Shown here: piece after piece, positions 34,149 to 45,154 of the stretch
Layout: each line of letters starts with the position of its first letter
Position numbering within the stretch: the stretch's first letter is position 1
From: Rhizomys pruinosus
Lineage: Eukaryota > Chordata > Mammalia > Rodentia > Spalacidae
Assembly: GCA_009823505.1 (NCBI GenBank)
Contig: VZQC01004535.1
Location: 53,652 to 117,651, forward strand
Length of the DNA: 64,000 nt
Direction: 5' to 3'
The notes under the pieces: model-generated
What the model was told of the DNA's origin: nothing
Seen by the model: the letters and a program-made list of their open reading frames with translations, nothing else
The model's database searches: none
Made by a program: the position numbers and the translations under genes

Positions 34149-34362
34149 ACCCAGTGAACAGGAGGTAGCAGCTAGTCTAGACTTGTTGGTAAAGCATATG
34201 CGCATGAGAGGATGGGAAATAAATCCAACTAAAATTCAAGGGCCATCTACCTCGGTGAAGTTTCTAGGAGTTCAGTGGTGTGGAGCATGCAGAGACATTC
34301 CTTCTAAGGTAAAGAATAAGTTGTTGCACCTGGCCCCTCCCTCCACCAAGAAAGAAGCACAA
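34149..34362 (+). pseudogene. ERVL reverse-transcriptase fragment
   Basis: The open frame from about 34183 has '[14 protein letters not shown]' followed by '[10 protein letters not shown]', the segment after the catalytic YxDD box in ERVL/ERV3-type polymerases. It is cut by the N at 34363. Orientation is opposite to the large ERVL element on its right. Confidence 0.7.
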
Positions 34363-34363
34363 N
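34363..34363. other. Ambiguous base / probable join
   Basis: Polymerase sequence stops and an inverted piece of the cystatin-unit block starts. Confidence 0.55.
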
Positions 34364-34425
34364 GTGAACTGACAGCAATGCTGTCACGCAAACCCACACC
34401 AGACAAAACCACAAAATGTGGGGAG
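34364..34425 (-). repeat. Inverted fragment of the intergenic block
   Basis: 'gtgaactgacagcaatgctg' and 'aaacccacaccagacaaa' are the reverse complement of 2290-2360 (and of 51870-51940), with an internal deletion of about 17 bases. Confidence 0.7.
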
Positions 34426-34489
34426 AATGGTATAGAAGTCCCTTGTAGTGGAGGAACAGTTGGTAGCTTGCATCACTACCAGGGAAGGA

Positions 34490-34990
34490 GATGACTTGTA
34501 TAGGGTTCTCTGAGAAACAGAATCAACAAGGATGAATTATAGCTATATGCAATTATTGATTTGCTCACTTGAACAGAGCTCTAGGAGTCCAACAATAGCA
34601 TCGCACACGGGAGAGGCTGAGAAATCCAGGGAACTGCTCAGTCTGCACAGGCTGGATGTCTCAGTAGTGCCAATCTGGTGCTGAAGGCCAGATGGATTCC
34701 AGGAATCGCCAGTCTCAGTAACACCTGGGATCTGACAGGGGTTGATCGGAGCAGCAGCAAACACTCATGTGAGAGAGAAGGCAAGCCGCAGAGGAAAAAG
34801 GGACCAGCTCCCTCTTCATGGCTTTTATACTGCCTGCTGGCAGAGGTAACACCCACATTGGGGTGGGCCATCATGTTGAGGTCGCCAATCTGAAGTGCCT
34901 TTTTCTCTTATTTGTTCCTTAGTTCCAGTCAAGTTGACCACCCAGGTTTAAAACCAGTCACAAGTCCACCCCGTGTCAACTTGACCCCAA
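34490..34990 (-). mobile_element. MT2-like LTR (ERVL), minus strand
   Basis: On the minus strand it begins with the 'gtcaacttgactgg' region and ends 'gattctgtttctcagagaa' at about 34510-34530, the typical end of ERVL LTRs. It lies downstream of the ERVL polymerase at 44.9-42.1 kb in the same orientation, so it is the likely 3' LTR of that element. Confidence 0.65.
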
Positions 34991-35435
34991 TAAATAGCAC
35001 TCTCCTTCTGTTCATGCTTACAATGTCCATTGTGTAACAATGGGCGAGGTCATTATCCTAACATGTTATAAGTGTCTCATTGTGCAATAGTACAAGCATT
35101 ATATCTTAGAGTAGGTGGTAATGTCCTTGGAACACTTAGTCCTTCAGTATCTATAACCTAAATATGGACAACACTTAACACGTATCTCAGGTTGCACATT
35201 CAAAGGGAACAAAGTATCTGCGTTAATATACGTATATTATATAATGTTCACAACCACAATGATATGCAATATTATAACATATATCTGATATACATACAAT
35301 ACGTATAGATATATAATGTGTGTGTGTGTGTGTGTGGTGTGTGTGAACAATGCACATTTCTTAACCAAATAGGACCAAAAGTTATATCTATTATAACTCA
35401 CAGTTTCTGCAACAGTCCCGTGGCCTCAGCTGATA
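34991..35435 (-). mobile_element. ERVL 3' internal region
   Basis: AT-rich, with a (gt)n at 35319-35343 and no open frame. It joins the ERVL sequence at 42074 once the nested provirus is removed. Confidence 0.45.
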
Positions 35436-35441
35436 ATTTAT
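35436..35441. repeat. Target-site duplication, left
   Basis: 'atttat', identical to 42068-42073 on the other side of the provirus. A 6-bp duplication is usual for class II (ERVK) integrases. Confidence 0.85.
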
Positions 35442-35812
35442 TGACCCATCCATGTGGTCAGTCAATCGGGGGCCTGGAAGAGAAGGAGTGAGGGGAATGG
35501 GACAGAGAGCAAGGAATGGAGACAGACAAGTTCTATCAAGTCTCATTTATTGTAGGAACAAAAGTAGAATATAAAGGTTAGGAATGGAAGCATTGCTAAA
35601 CACAGGGCACCCCTCATGCTTACATATTGAACGACGGTGCAGATACAGATACAACTATTTACTAAGGAAGTGACAAACTTGCTAAACAAGAGAAGAAAAA
35701 ACCTTCCTGTTGAATAGTCGCAATGGACTTCAACCTCCTCATGACTATTCAAGTGCTGGGAAGCTGCTAGTGGAAAAATTACTAGATGGTAAACTCGTCT
35801 GAGAGCCCACAC
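35442..35812 (-). mobile_element. 3' LTR of the nested ERVK-type provirus
   Basis: Homologous to 41719-42067 over its length with moderate divergence and one extra 30-40 base segment. The minus-strand start tgtggg follows a purine-rich tract (35813-35830). Divergence between the LTRs suggests an old insertion. Confidence 0.85.
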
Positions 35813-35830
35813 AGGTCCCCCTTTTTTGTT
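35813..35830 (-). other. Polypurine tract of the ERVK-type provirus
   Basis: On the minus strand 'caaaaaagggggacctgt' lies directly before the 3' LTR. Confidence 0.7.
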
Positions 35831-35849
35831 ATTACATAAGAAAAGCAGA

Positions 35850-36017
35850 AGAGCTGGGGCGTGGTGGCACATGCTTTAGTCCTAGCACTTGGGAGGCAGA
35901 GGCAGACGGAATCTTTGTGAGTTCAAGAGAACCTGGTCTACAGGAGTGAGTTCCAGGACAGGCTGGGGCTACAGGAGGACCCTGCTCTAAAGACCAAAAA
36001 AAAAAAAAAAAAAAAAG
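35850..36017 (+). mobile_element. B1 SINE inside the provirus
   Basis: B1 head 'gctggggcgtggtggcacat' through an A-run at 36000; inserted after the provirus. Confidence 0.85.
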
Positions 36018-36399
36018 CAGAAGAGATATGAAGTTGTGCCTGTCTTAGGTTGAATCCGCCCAGACACCCTCCTTAGCCGTCATTGGGTAGGCGACCTCCA
36101 GCTGTTGTCCTGTTTAGCTGTAGGGTAGGCTAGCCTGGGCTATGATTCTTGTTACCCGTCTTTGGCAAAGCAACTTAGCAAGCCGTATCATCATAGTTAC
36201 GGGTCTCAGCATAAGAAGAGGAAAATCCTCCATAAGCAAGTTGTTGGTAATGGACCTGGAAAGGTTTGGCTTGAATAGCCTCAATTTGGGATAGGATAAA
36301 TGCCATCAATTTATTAAGTAGCCATTGGACCCAGAGATATCATGAGGTGGAGCCCAAGTAAAGACTGAGAATGGTAGGCAAAAGAGTGGTCAGCCAAGG

Positions 36400-37100
36400 A
36401 GAAGTATTAAACCAATTGCTGAACCAGCCTTGTTCTTTTTCCTTTGTAACTTTCTTGTTGTAAACCTTCTCTTACTTTTTGTAGGGAATCTTTAACCACG
36501 CCAGAATGATCAGCATAGAAGCAACATCCTTCTTTTAGGGCAGCACACAAAACTCCCTGTTGTAATAGTAACAGATCTAGGCCTCTAACGATTTTGCAGG
36601 ACACACCTCAGCTAATGAGGGATAGTTAGTATGAAGGTTACCCACCCCTCAGCAGAGGTCTCACATCCCCAGCAAGCACAATAATAATCACTTGTGTCCC
36701 CATGTCCCCCCCCAGGTGTTAACTGGTCAGGTAGGCATAAAAACCACTTTTTTTTTTAACCACGTCTATTGCCGAAATTTATGGCATCCGGGATGGCCAT
36801 GGGGGGCTTGTCCTTAGTAAACTTGCTTGATTCAGGATCCTGGGAGAGCAGGTAACATATATCTACTTTCAGGGAAGGCCACCAGGTACCTTGAGGGTGA
36901 GTTCCGCTGACTTGGGTCACCACAGACCGAGAGCGTGGTGCAATGATTTGCCAGGTTATATTCCAAGGCTCATGGATATTGGAGGTCAGGAACTCCTAAG
37001 GTGTGTAAATGCTGAATAGGAGGTTCACGATCAGAAAATGCAACTTTTTGTACTGCCTGTGAATGAAAAGGTTAGATTTATCTCAGGAATGGGAGTCATT
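36400..37100 (-). pseudogene. ERV env remnant with gamma-type transmembrane domain
   Basis: The frame 36604-36407 has a leucine-rich segment followed by C-x6-CC at 36547-36521 (Cys 20, 27, 28 of that frame), then a charged helix. This arrangement is the immunosuppressive-like helix and covalent disulphide loop of gamma/D-type retroviral transmembrane proteins; betaretroviral and ERVK (HML-type) env usually lack this motif. The surface-subunit region upstream shows only broken frames. The gene is disrupted and cannot give a full env. Confidence 0.7.
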
Positions 37101-37375
37101 CCTGGATAATTGGTTAGTTTGTCTTATTAATCTTTCAGGCAGCCATCTGGCTGAATCAGCTTCTTTGGGTAGATACATACTGATCCTCATCCCCAGATAA
37201 GGACTGGATCAGGTCCATTCCATTTATTAGTTAAGAAGATCTTTCACACATGACTGAGGCCTAATGTTCTTTTGTTGTGGACTTGACAAAATCTTTCCTG
37301 AGGGCCGTGAGTCCATCATGGTCCAAGGTTAAAAAATTTTAAATTAAGAGTAATGATTAAAGAAATGTTAGTGGG

Positions 37376-37582
37376 GGCTGGAAGAGATAGCCTAGGCGTT
37401 AAGAGCACGACTGCTCTTGCAGAGGACATGGGTTCAATCCCAAGCACCCACTGGTGGCTGAGAAACTGTCTGTACTCCAGTTCCAGGGGAATCTGACACC
37501 CTCTTCTGACCCGCCGCGGCATTGCATGACATGGGTGCACAAACCACATGCAACAGTACACATTCCATACACATAAAAAAAA
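37376..37582 (+). mobile_element. B2-like SINE inside the provirus
   Basis: Head 'ggctggaagagatagcctag', box B and A tail, inserted between pol and env. Confidence 0.85.
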
Positions 37583-37639
37583 AAGAATGTTACTGTTGAG
37601 ACCCCTTTGGTAGGGTACCATTCCCCTTTTTCAAAAATA

Positions 37640-39990
37640 GGATTTGAGTCTCTGATGAGTTCTTTCAACTATGCCTTGTCCTTGGGGGTTGTAGGGAATG
37701 CCTGTTTTTAAATTAATAGCTAATTTTTTACAAAAAAGTCTTGAAAGAGGCACTAGTGTATCCTGGGCCATTGTCAGTTTTGATGGTGGTAGGAATTCCT
37801 AGGGCAGGAAAGGTTTGTAAGAAGGTGTTAATGAACATTTTTTGTGGCTTCTCCCGGGTTGGAGAATAGCAAAGATGAAGCCACTAAATGTTTATCAATA
37901 CAGAACATGAACATATTTTAATTGTGCCAAATCAGGGATAATGAGTGACATCCATCTGCCATAAGGCATTGGGTATGAAAGCCTCTAGGTTTACACCTAG
38001 GTGTAAAACAGGAGAGTGGGTGACACAAGTTGAACAATTTTTGACAATGTCTCTAGCTTGTTCTTTGGTTATTTGAATAATAAACGAAGGGTCGTGGGAG
38101 CATTAAGATGATGTAGGTGAATGAGCTTGAATTGTTAGGTCAATGGGAGACATGGGTTGAGAGATCATAACTAATCGAGTGGCGAGATCTGGTTTATCAT
38201 TGCCCATGGACAGTGGACCAGGTAACCCTGAATGAGCCCTTAAGTGTCTCTAAATAAAATTTGTGCTGTCTATGGATGATGAGAGTTTACACTGTTCAAA
38301 GAGCTGAGCAGTGGTAGAGGTTATGTTTTAGCTGACTGGCTGTTTCTTAGATAAGGAATGGACAGAGCCAAGTAAGAGCTATCAGTGTAAATATTTACGC
38401 GATGAGGGAAGGCCTGGAAAGACAGCTAGGAGTGCATAGAGCTCCACTAATTGGGCGGATTTGGAGGGAGTAGTAAAAGAAACAGTTTTATCTTGATAAT
38501 GATAAGCAGCACAGCCTGATGAGGACCTGTCTGTAAATATGAGTAAAGCATTTGGGAGAGGCTCAGAGGAGGTAACTTTTGGAAATATAAACTCATGTCT
38601 GTTGCAGAACTGTATAAACTTATCATGGGGGTAATGGTTATCTAATTTCCCTGAGAATGACGCACAAGCTATAGGCCATTCTTCAGTGGTTTGTAACAGC
38701 CAATCTAATTGAATTTTGGTATATGGCTGTACAATATTTTCTGGATCTTTACCAAAATATTTTCTACTGGTTTCCCAGGTCAAGTTGGATAAGGTCAGCA
38801 ACTGAGTATAGTAGGGATAAATGACCTTTTGGGAAGAGGGCAAATGTACCCACATGATGGGTGCAGACTGCCAGAATACTGCAGTGGGAGAGTATAGAGT
38901 GTTGAAAATTAAATAAGACAAGGGCTTAGAATAGTCAATATAGTGACAAATTGTGAGTCTATGGCAGCAGCTACCTTTTTGCAGGGCTAGTTGTCCTTCA
39001 TTAGTCAGGGTCCTAGGGGACCGGGTCAGAATCACCTCTAAGAATGTCAAATAATGGTTTTAATTCTCCAGTGGTAAGTTTGAGATAGGGTCTTAGCCAA
39101 TTAACTGTCTCCTAACAGCTTTTGGAAATCATTGAGCATTTTTAAGATGATCTGTCCTAAAGGAGGTATTAGCACTAGTTATTTTTCTGCCATGAATATG
39201 GAAACCAAGATACATATAAGGATCTTGGAGTTGGATTTTATCTGGGAAATTTGTAGGCCTGCTTGGCTTAAAGGCCTTCTTGCATTCCTTAAAGCAGCTG
39301 AGAACCTTGTTGACTTGGGAACCTTCTAATATATATTCATCCATGTAATGTATTAGGTAGATGTTAGGCCAGACATCTCTGACCTGTTGAATGGCAGGGC
39401 CACAAATTTTGGCATAAAGTGGGACTATTTGCCATACCCTGTGGCAACACTCACCATTGATATCTTTTCATGGGTTCATTAAAATAATAGAGGGGACCGA
39501 AAAAGCAAACTTTCTCAATCATTTTTATGCAAGGGGATGGTGAAAAAGCAATCTTTTAAGTCTATGACAATTTTGTAATAATCTGAAGGAATAGCTACTG
39601 GTGATGGGAGGCCAGGTGAGCTCCATAGAGTCTGATTAACTGCTCTCAGATTCCTGTAACAGCCTCCATTTTCCTTGATTTTTTTCTTGATGACAAAAAA
39701 TGGGTGTATTCCATGGGGAGTTACTAGGTTCAAGATGTCCTGCCACAAGTTGTTCCTGCACTAACAATTGGGCGTGCCTGTAACTTTTCTTGGTAAGGGG
39801 CCATTGATCTACCCAGATGTCCTTTCCAAGTAATGGGATCAGCAGTAATGACTGGGTGTGGCAGAGGAATACAATGGCCCCCATTAGGGGTGTCTTAGGC
39901 CTCACCTAGAGGGTTTTGACAGGCTGAATTGGCTGTATCATTCCTTGAGAATGCTTTCCTAATCCTTGACCGGGGAGTACCCAAGGTTTA
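37640..39990 (-). pseudogene. ERVK-type pro-pol remnant
   Basis: Reading right to left: a protease-end G-patch (GQGLGKHSQG, about 39975-39930); reverse transcriptase with [17 protein letters not shown] and [13 protein letters not shown] (39905-39515); the catalytic box as YMDE (about 39330); thumb and connection (39344-38600); RNase H with LLIFTDRSSSG (38382-38560); integrase with TDNGPGYTS and [11 protein letters not shown] (about 37800-37660). Order and motifs are those of class II (betaretrovirus-like) polymerase. Frameshifts and stops separate most segments, and the second catalytic Asp of YxDD is Glu, so it is inactive. Confidence 0.85.
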
Positions 39991-40129
39991 ACATCTGGCT
40001 GTAACAGTATCATTAGGACTTAGCATAAAAAGTCATTTGAGATAACAAGTCTCTTCCCAGAGGTTAATGGGGAGGCCGGGTAAGACATATGGTTGATTTG
40101 ACCTGTATTGCCCTCTTTATCTCTCCAAT

Positions 40130-40879
40130 TTAATAATTGGAGCTTTGTTTAGGGTTTTGGCTTTGTCCAATACCTTGTAGGTGGGTAATTGTAGGAGTTA
40201 ATTCCCAACTTACAGGATTCATAGAATTCTGATTTCCATAACAAATAATCCCCACCGCTGAGGACCGCCTTAGTAGTTTTATACCAGTCCTCAGGATTAG
40301 CCATAATTCACTGATGTTTTCTATCATGGTCATAGTAAAGGAGCTAGAGGGCCATACTGAGAAAACAGCCGTTTTTAATTCTTTTAAAGTTTTAAATTCT
40401 AAAGTTTGATATATTTGTTTCATTTGGCTGGCCCTCAACCACGTGTTCCATGACTGGAAAAGCTGAGGCAGGCATATCTCTCTTTTTAATGGTTTTTATA
40501 GGTGGCCCTAGAGGAACAGGATTGCTGGGATATGAATTTGGGGTCTGAGAGTCATCTTGTCAGTCCTGAGTCTATTTAAGTAGACAATTAATTCTTGATG
40601 TTTTTGTTCTAACTGGATTTGCCTTTCCAGGGCAGTAATTTGTTGTTGGAGAGTCCTTTTGAGGGTCAGCTGCCAGCATGGTGAAGGGATCCTCACTAGG
40701 GGCATACGGGGAGGCTTCTGAAATGGTGGCAAGTCCTCCCTTCTGTACTTAGCGGCCTCTTCCTCTATGTCTTCCCAATATGATAGACTAAGATCATCAT
40801 CTTTTACCTCTGGATAATCTTTAGTCAATAATTTAAAACTGGGATATATCTTGGGAGGCTTTTTAATAGGGGGGCACAA
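40130..40879 (-). pseudogene. ERVK-type gag remnant
   Basis: Two open segments, 40879-40508 and 40438-40130. The first has an acidic 'DLEEEAA'-like stretch (DIEEEAAKYRREDLPP) and a Gln-rich coiled-coil-like part; the second resembles the start of capsid (LKELKTAVFSVWPSSSFT). Matrix sequence before them and nucleocapsid zinc fingers after them are not visible, so gag is deleted at both ends. Confidence 0.65.
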
Positions 40880-41240
40880 TTTTGGCTTTTCTCTGAAGGA
40901 GCAGGACTTGGCTGCAATGAGGAGACAGATCCATTTTCATAATGGATATTAGATAGATTACTGGCTTTCGGGTGATTGTTCTTTAGATTCAGGGATAATT
41001 AAGCTGTTTAGTCCTGTTAAGAGTTTTATGTCCCTCCTCTACAGCAGGCCACAACTGCGGTGGAATGGGAATCCAATACCTCATTTATCAAGTTCCAGTA
41101 AGAAAAGGCAGTTACAGGAATCTTACTAGGCCCAAAGGTTTGATAATAGTCTCTCCTCGCTTCCATATTTTAACATCTATAGTCCCTTCTTGAGGGAGCC
41201 AAGGACAAATCTCTTTAACGAAGTAAAAAAAAATTAAGGA

Positions 41241-41482
41241 GGGACTGGAGAGATAGCCTAGCGGTTAAGAGCACTGACGCTCTTGCAGAGGACCCGGGTT
41301 CGATCCCAGCACCCACATGGCGGCTAAGAACCGTCTGTAACTCTTCCAGGAGAACTCTAGTTCCAGGGGAATCCGAGACCCCTCTTCTGACCTCCGCGGC
41401 ATTGCACGACACGGGTGCACAGACCTGCATGCAGACAGTGATGTCATTTTAATAATACACAAAAGATAAATAAAAAAAAAAT
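41241..41482 (+). mobile_element. B2-like SINE inside the provirus leader
   Basis: Complete B2 with head 'gactggagagatagcctagc' and A-rich tail; flanked by 'aaaaaaaattaagga' on both sides, a probable target duplication. Confidence 0.85.
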
Positions 41483-41693
41483 TAAGGAGATGCTGGATCT
41501 TAACCTTTACTCCTCGTGCCTTGAGGGTCTATAATTGTTCAACATACAACTGATGCTGACTTAATTCCTGCCCCATCTTAACACAGCACTTATCTCAGTT
41601 TATGCAGCGGCAGGTTCCCGCGATGCACACTGAATTTATCTTTCTCTTTTTTCCAGGCCCTCTTGCTGCGTCCCCTTCACGGGGTCCTCTGTG

Positions 41694-41716
41694 CTTCGAG
41701 TCCACATCGGGCACCA
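41694..41716 (-). other. Primer-binding site, tRNA-Lys1,2 type
   Basis: On the minus strand 'tggtgcccgatgtgg' followed by 'actcgaag' corresponds, with a few changes, to the complement of the tRNA-Lys(CUU) 3' end. It lies two bases from the 5' LTR. Confidence 0.7.
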
Positions 41717-41718
41717 CG

Positions 41719-42067
41719 TGACCCGTCCGCGGGTCTGTCAATGGGGTCCTGGAAGAGAAGGAGTGAGGGGAAGGGGCAAGAGACACAAGGAATGGAGACA
41801 AGACAGGTTCTGATCAAATCTCGTTTATTGTAGGAACACAAGTTGAATATAAAGGGTAGGGAATTCAGAAGCATTGCCAAACCACAGGCACCTCAGTGCT
41901 TACATATTGGAAAGAATGTGCAGATACAGATCTTTACTTAAGCCAAACATTTGCAACACCTCCTGTGATAAGTCACAACAGACTTCAACCTCCTCGTGAT
42001 TATTTTAGTGCTGGGAAGCTACTAGTGGAAAATTACTAGATGGCTAAACTCATCCAAGAGCCCCACA
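41719..42067 (-). mobile_element. 5' LTR of the nested ERVK-type provirus
   Basis: On the minus strand it runs tgtggg...cgggtca. It contains a polyadenylation signal (aataaa on the minus strand at about 41822-41828). Confidence 0.85.
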
Positions 42068-42073
42068 ATTTAT
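42068..42073. repeat. Target-site duplication, right
   Basis: 'atttat', the partner of 35436-35441. Confidence 0.85.
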
Positions 42074-43332
42074 GACTACCTTCTTCTATGACCCATTCTT
42101 ATTTCCTCCACCACAGCAAGCAACTCTGCAGGTCTTGGCTCTTTCCTGGGAGGAGTGACCCATACCTTCATCCCTGAAGGTCCTGGGCCATTTGTTGTCC
42201 TGTCTGGTTTGGGTTGTTGGAGTTTCCCATTGACCTAAATCATAGGACATGGTAGCACCAGAAGGTGCCTTACAATATCTCCTGCCTTCCAGACATAATC
42301 TTCTTGGCCCCATTGTGGAGAAAAAGTCCAATTTCCCCTGGTAGTCTGGATCAATCAACTTCCTCACTACTGTTATTCCTTCCTTAGCTCTGTTGTGCTT
42401 AGGGCAGTAGAAGCCCAAAGTGGCCAGGGGGAAGTCTTAGCTTCCAGTTCAATGGAACGTTCCGTATCTCCTGGCAAAAGCACACCCCCCCTTGGAGCCA
42501 AAACTTAGACCAGCAGAACGCAAGGTCATGTGTTACAGGAAGCAAAAATTTCCCTACTTGGGTCACTAGGGGTGATAGTGAGTGGAATCACTCCCACTTC
42601 CACCCTTTGGTTCCTGGACCCATGAATTCTGGCTATAGGAGAAGCAGTACCATACAGTGGGCACTGATTCAAAGCATATACTGCCTGCTGGAGAACCTTG
42701 CCCCAGCCCTCCAGGGTATTGCTACCTAATTGGCACTGTAACTGTGTCTTCAAGAGGCCATTCCATCATTCTATCAAGCCAGCTGCTTCTGGGTGGTGGG
42801 GAACATGGTAAGACCAGTGGATACTGTGACCACTTCAGTGGACACTATGTCGCAATTCTTTGGCTGTGAAGTGAGTTCCTTGGTCAGAAGTGATGCTGTG
42901 AGGAATACCATGATGGTGGATAATGTTCTGTAAGTCCCTGGATGGTAGTTTTGGCAGAAGCATTACGTGCAGGAAAGGCAAATCTATAACCAGAATAAGT
43001 ATCTATTCCAGTAAGGACAAAGCACTGTCCACTCCCTGATGGAAGTGGTCCAATGTAGTCAACCTGCCACCAGGTTGCTGGCTGGTCACCCCAGGGAATA
43101 GCGCCATATTGGGGGCTCAATGTTGGTCTCTGCTGTTGGCAAATCTGGCACTCAGCAGCAGCTGTAGCCAGATCAGCCTTGAGTGGAAATCCATGCTGTC
43201 AAGCCCATGCATAACCTCCATCTCTGCCACCATGACCACTTTGTTCATAGGCCCACTGAGCAACAACAGGGATAGCTGGAGAAAGAGGCTGACTATCCAC
43301 AGAACGAGTCATCTGATCTACTTGATTATTCT

Positions 43333-43580
43333 TTTTTTTTATTAATTTTTTATTTCTGTATGTGTATGAATGTACTGTTCTTGCATGCACATCTGTGCAC
43401 CTGTGTCGTGCAATGCCGCGGAGGTCAGAGAGGGTCTCGGATTCCCCTGGAACGGAGTTCTCTTCTGGAATTGGAGTTGCAGATGGTTCTTGGCCGCCGC
43501 ATGTGGGTGCTGGGGATCGAACCCGGGTCCTCTGTAAGAGCGGTCGGCGCTCTTAACCGCTAGGCCATCTCTCCAGCCCC
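43333..43580 (-). mobile_element. B2-like SINE in the ERVL
   Basis: Reverse B2, T-rich start and 'taggccatctctccagcccc' end; 'tctacttga' before and 'tctacttgag' after are a target duplication. Confidence 0.9.
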
Positions 43581-43936
43581 TCTACTTGAGTATTAAACTC
43601 ATCCTCCACTGAGATCACCTTTTCATGAGCATTTACATGAGACACAAGTATCTTTACATCCTTTGACCATTCAGAGAGCCCTATCCACATACTTCTTCCC
43701 CAAATGTCTTTCTCACCAATTTTCCAGTCATGCTCCTTCCAAGTCCTGACCATCCAGCCAAACCATTGGCTACAGCCCATGAATCAGTATATAATCGAAC
43801 CTCTGGCCATTTCTCCTCCAGCAAAATGCACAACTCATGTGCACTGCCTAGAAGTTCTCCCACTGTGAAGACTTTCCTTCACCAGTGTCCTTTAGGGTGT
43901 TTCAGAAAATGGGGCTGAGGCTGGAGGAGCCAGGGC

Positions 43937-44213
43937 TGGGAAGACGAGCGGCCGGTCAGGGGAATCGGGTGAGGCGGTATCAGCGCGTACACGCCCGCCT
44001 TACAGAGCCCGGAAGGGGTTCGATACCACCTCATGGCGGCCGGAGATAAGATCCGGCTGAAACTCCAATTCCAGGAGAACTCCAGTTCCAGGGGAATCCG
44101 ACACCTCTTCTGACCCCCACCATTGCAAGCACGGGTGCAAACTCGATGCAAGCAGTACATCGATACACATACATAAATAAATAAAATTTTAAAAAATTAA
44201 AAAAAAAAAAGAA
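43937..44213 (+). mobile_element. B2-like SINE in the ERVL, head damaged
   Basis: The body ('aactccaattccaggagaac') and A-rich tail are clear; the head carries many small changes and insertions. Confidence 0.75.
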
Positions 44214-45031
44214 ATAGGCTGTAATGCTGCAGCTGTCCACCTCTGGTTGGTGCCTGCATAGTGTGCAGAACCATCAGTAAACCAGGTTGTAGTCTTCTCT
44301 TCCTCAGTCAACTGATCATAGGGCAAACCCCGTGAAGCCATAGGTGTATGCTTAAGCACAAGAGGCACTGTAACAGGAGTGGGAACCATAGGCATTTGGG
44401 CAACTTCATGTAGCTTGCTTGTGCCCTCAGGGCCTGCCCGGGCCCTGTCACGTATGTACCACTTCCATTTGATAATGGACTGTTGCTGTGCACTTCCTAC
44501 TTTATGGTCTGGTGGGTCAGATAACACCCAGCTCATGATGGGCAGCTCAGGTCACATGGTGACTTGGTGGCCTTGTCAAACGTTCAGTTTCCACTAAGGC
44601 CCAATAGCAGGCTAGTAGCTGTCTCTCAAAAGGAGAATAGTTGTTTCAGATGAAGGTAAGACTTACTCCAAAATCCCAAGGGCCTCCGCTGTGATTCCCC
44701 TATGGGAGCCCGCCACAGACTCCAGACGGCATCTCTATCTGCCACTGATACCTCAAGCACCATTGGGTCTCTGGCTATCATATGGCCCTAGGGGCAGAGC
44801 AGCCTGCACTGCAGCCTGGACCTGTTTGAAGAGCCTTTTCTGCCCAAGCCCCACTCAAAGTTTTGCTGCCTTCCGAGTTACCTGATATATGGGTCGTAGT
44901 AACACACCCAGATGAGGAATGTGCTGCCTCCAGAATCCAAAAAGGCCCACTAAATGACACAGGAAAGGAGGAGACCACGCCCTCCAACCACACCTGGCTT
45001 ACAACACCTGGAAGAGCAAGATCCCCAAACT

Positions 45032-45054
45032 CACGTGGTGCTTGGGGTGTGGCC
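45032..45054 (+). promoter_or_regulatory. Decayed promoter core of copy 3
   Basis: The E-box 'cacgtg' is kept at 45032-45037, but the GC box at the equivalent place has become 'cttggggtgtgg'. Homology to the other promoters starts only at about 44958, where ERVL sequence ends. Confidence 0.5.
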
Positions 45055-45154
45055 AAGCTGGGCTCTTTTAGGTGGCAGGTCTCCAGGGTCCCAGGTCACC
45101 ACTGTCCACATCCCCGCTTGCTCCGCGTGCTGTGCCCTGTCTGCTGCCACCAGG

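Larger units (their letters stand above)
42086..44950 (-). pseudogene. ERVL polymerase with C-terminal dUTPase, broken
   Basis: Reading right to left: RT connection (FSGPFWILEAAHSSSGC, about 44950-44780); RNase H with TTWFTDGSAHYAG (about 44290) and LYTDSWAVANGLAGW (43800); integrase zinc-binding part with 'ECQIC' (about 43150); integrase core with WWQVDYIGPLP and TGIDTYSGYRFAFPARN (43080-42960); integrase C-terminal part (42753-42526); and a dUTPase-like segment with LIDPDYQG (42418-42086). A dUTPase after integrase is the signature of ERV-L. Two B2 SINEs and several stops break it. Confidence 0.85.

Noticed and set aside
37640..41716. Intact, active endogenous retrovirus
   Set aside because: gag lacks its ends, pol has stops and frameshifts and a changed catalytic box, env is fragmentary, and the LTRs are clearly diverged.
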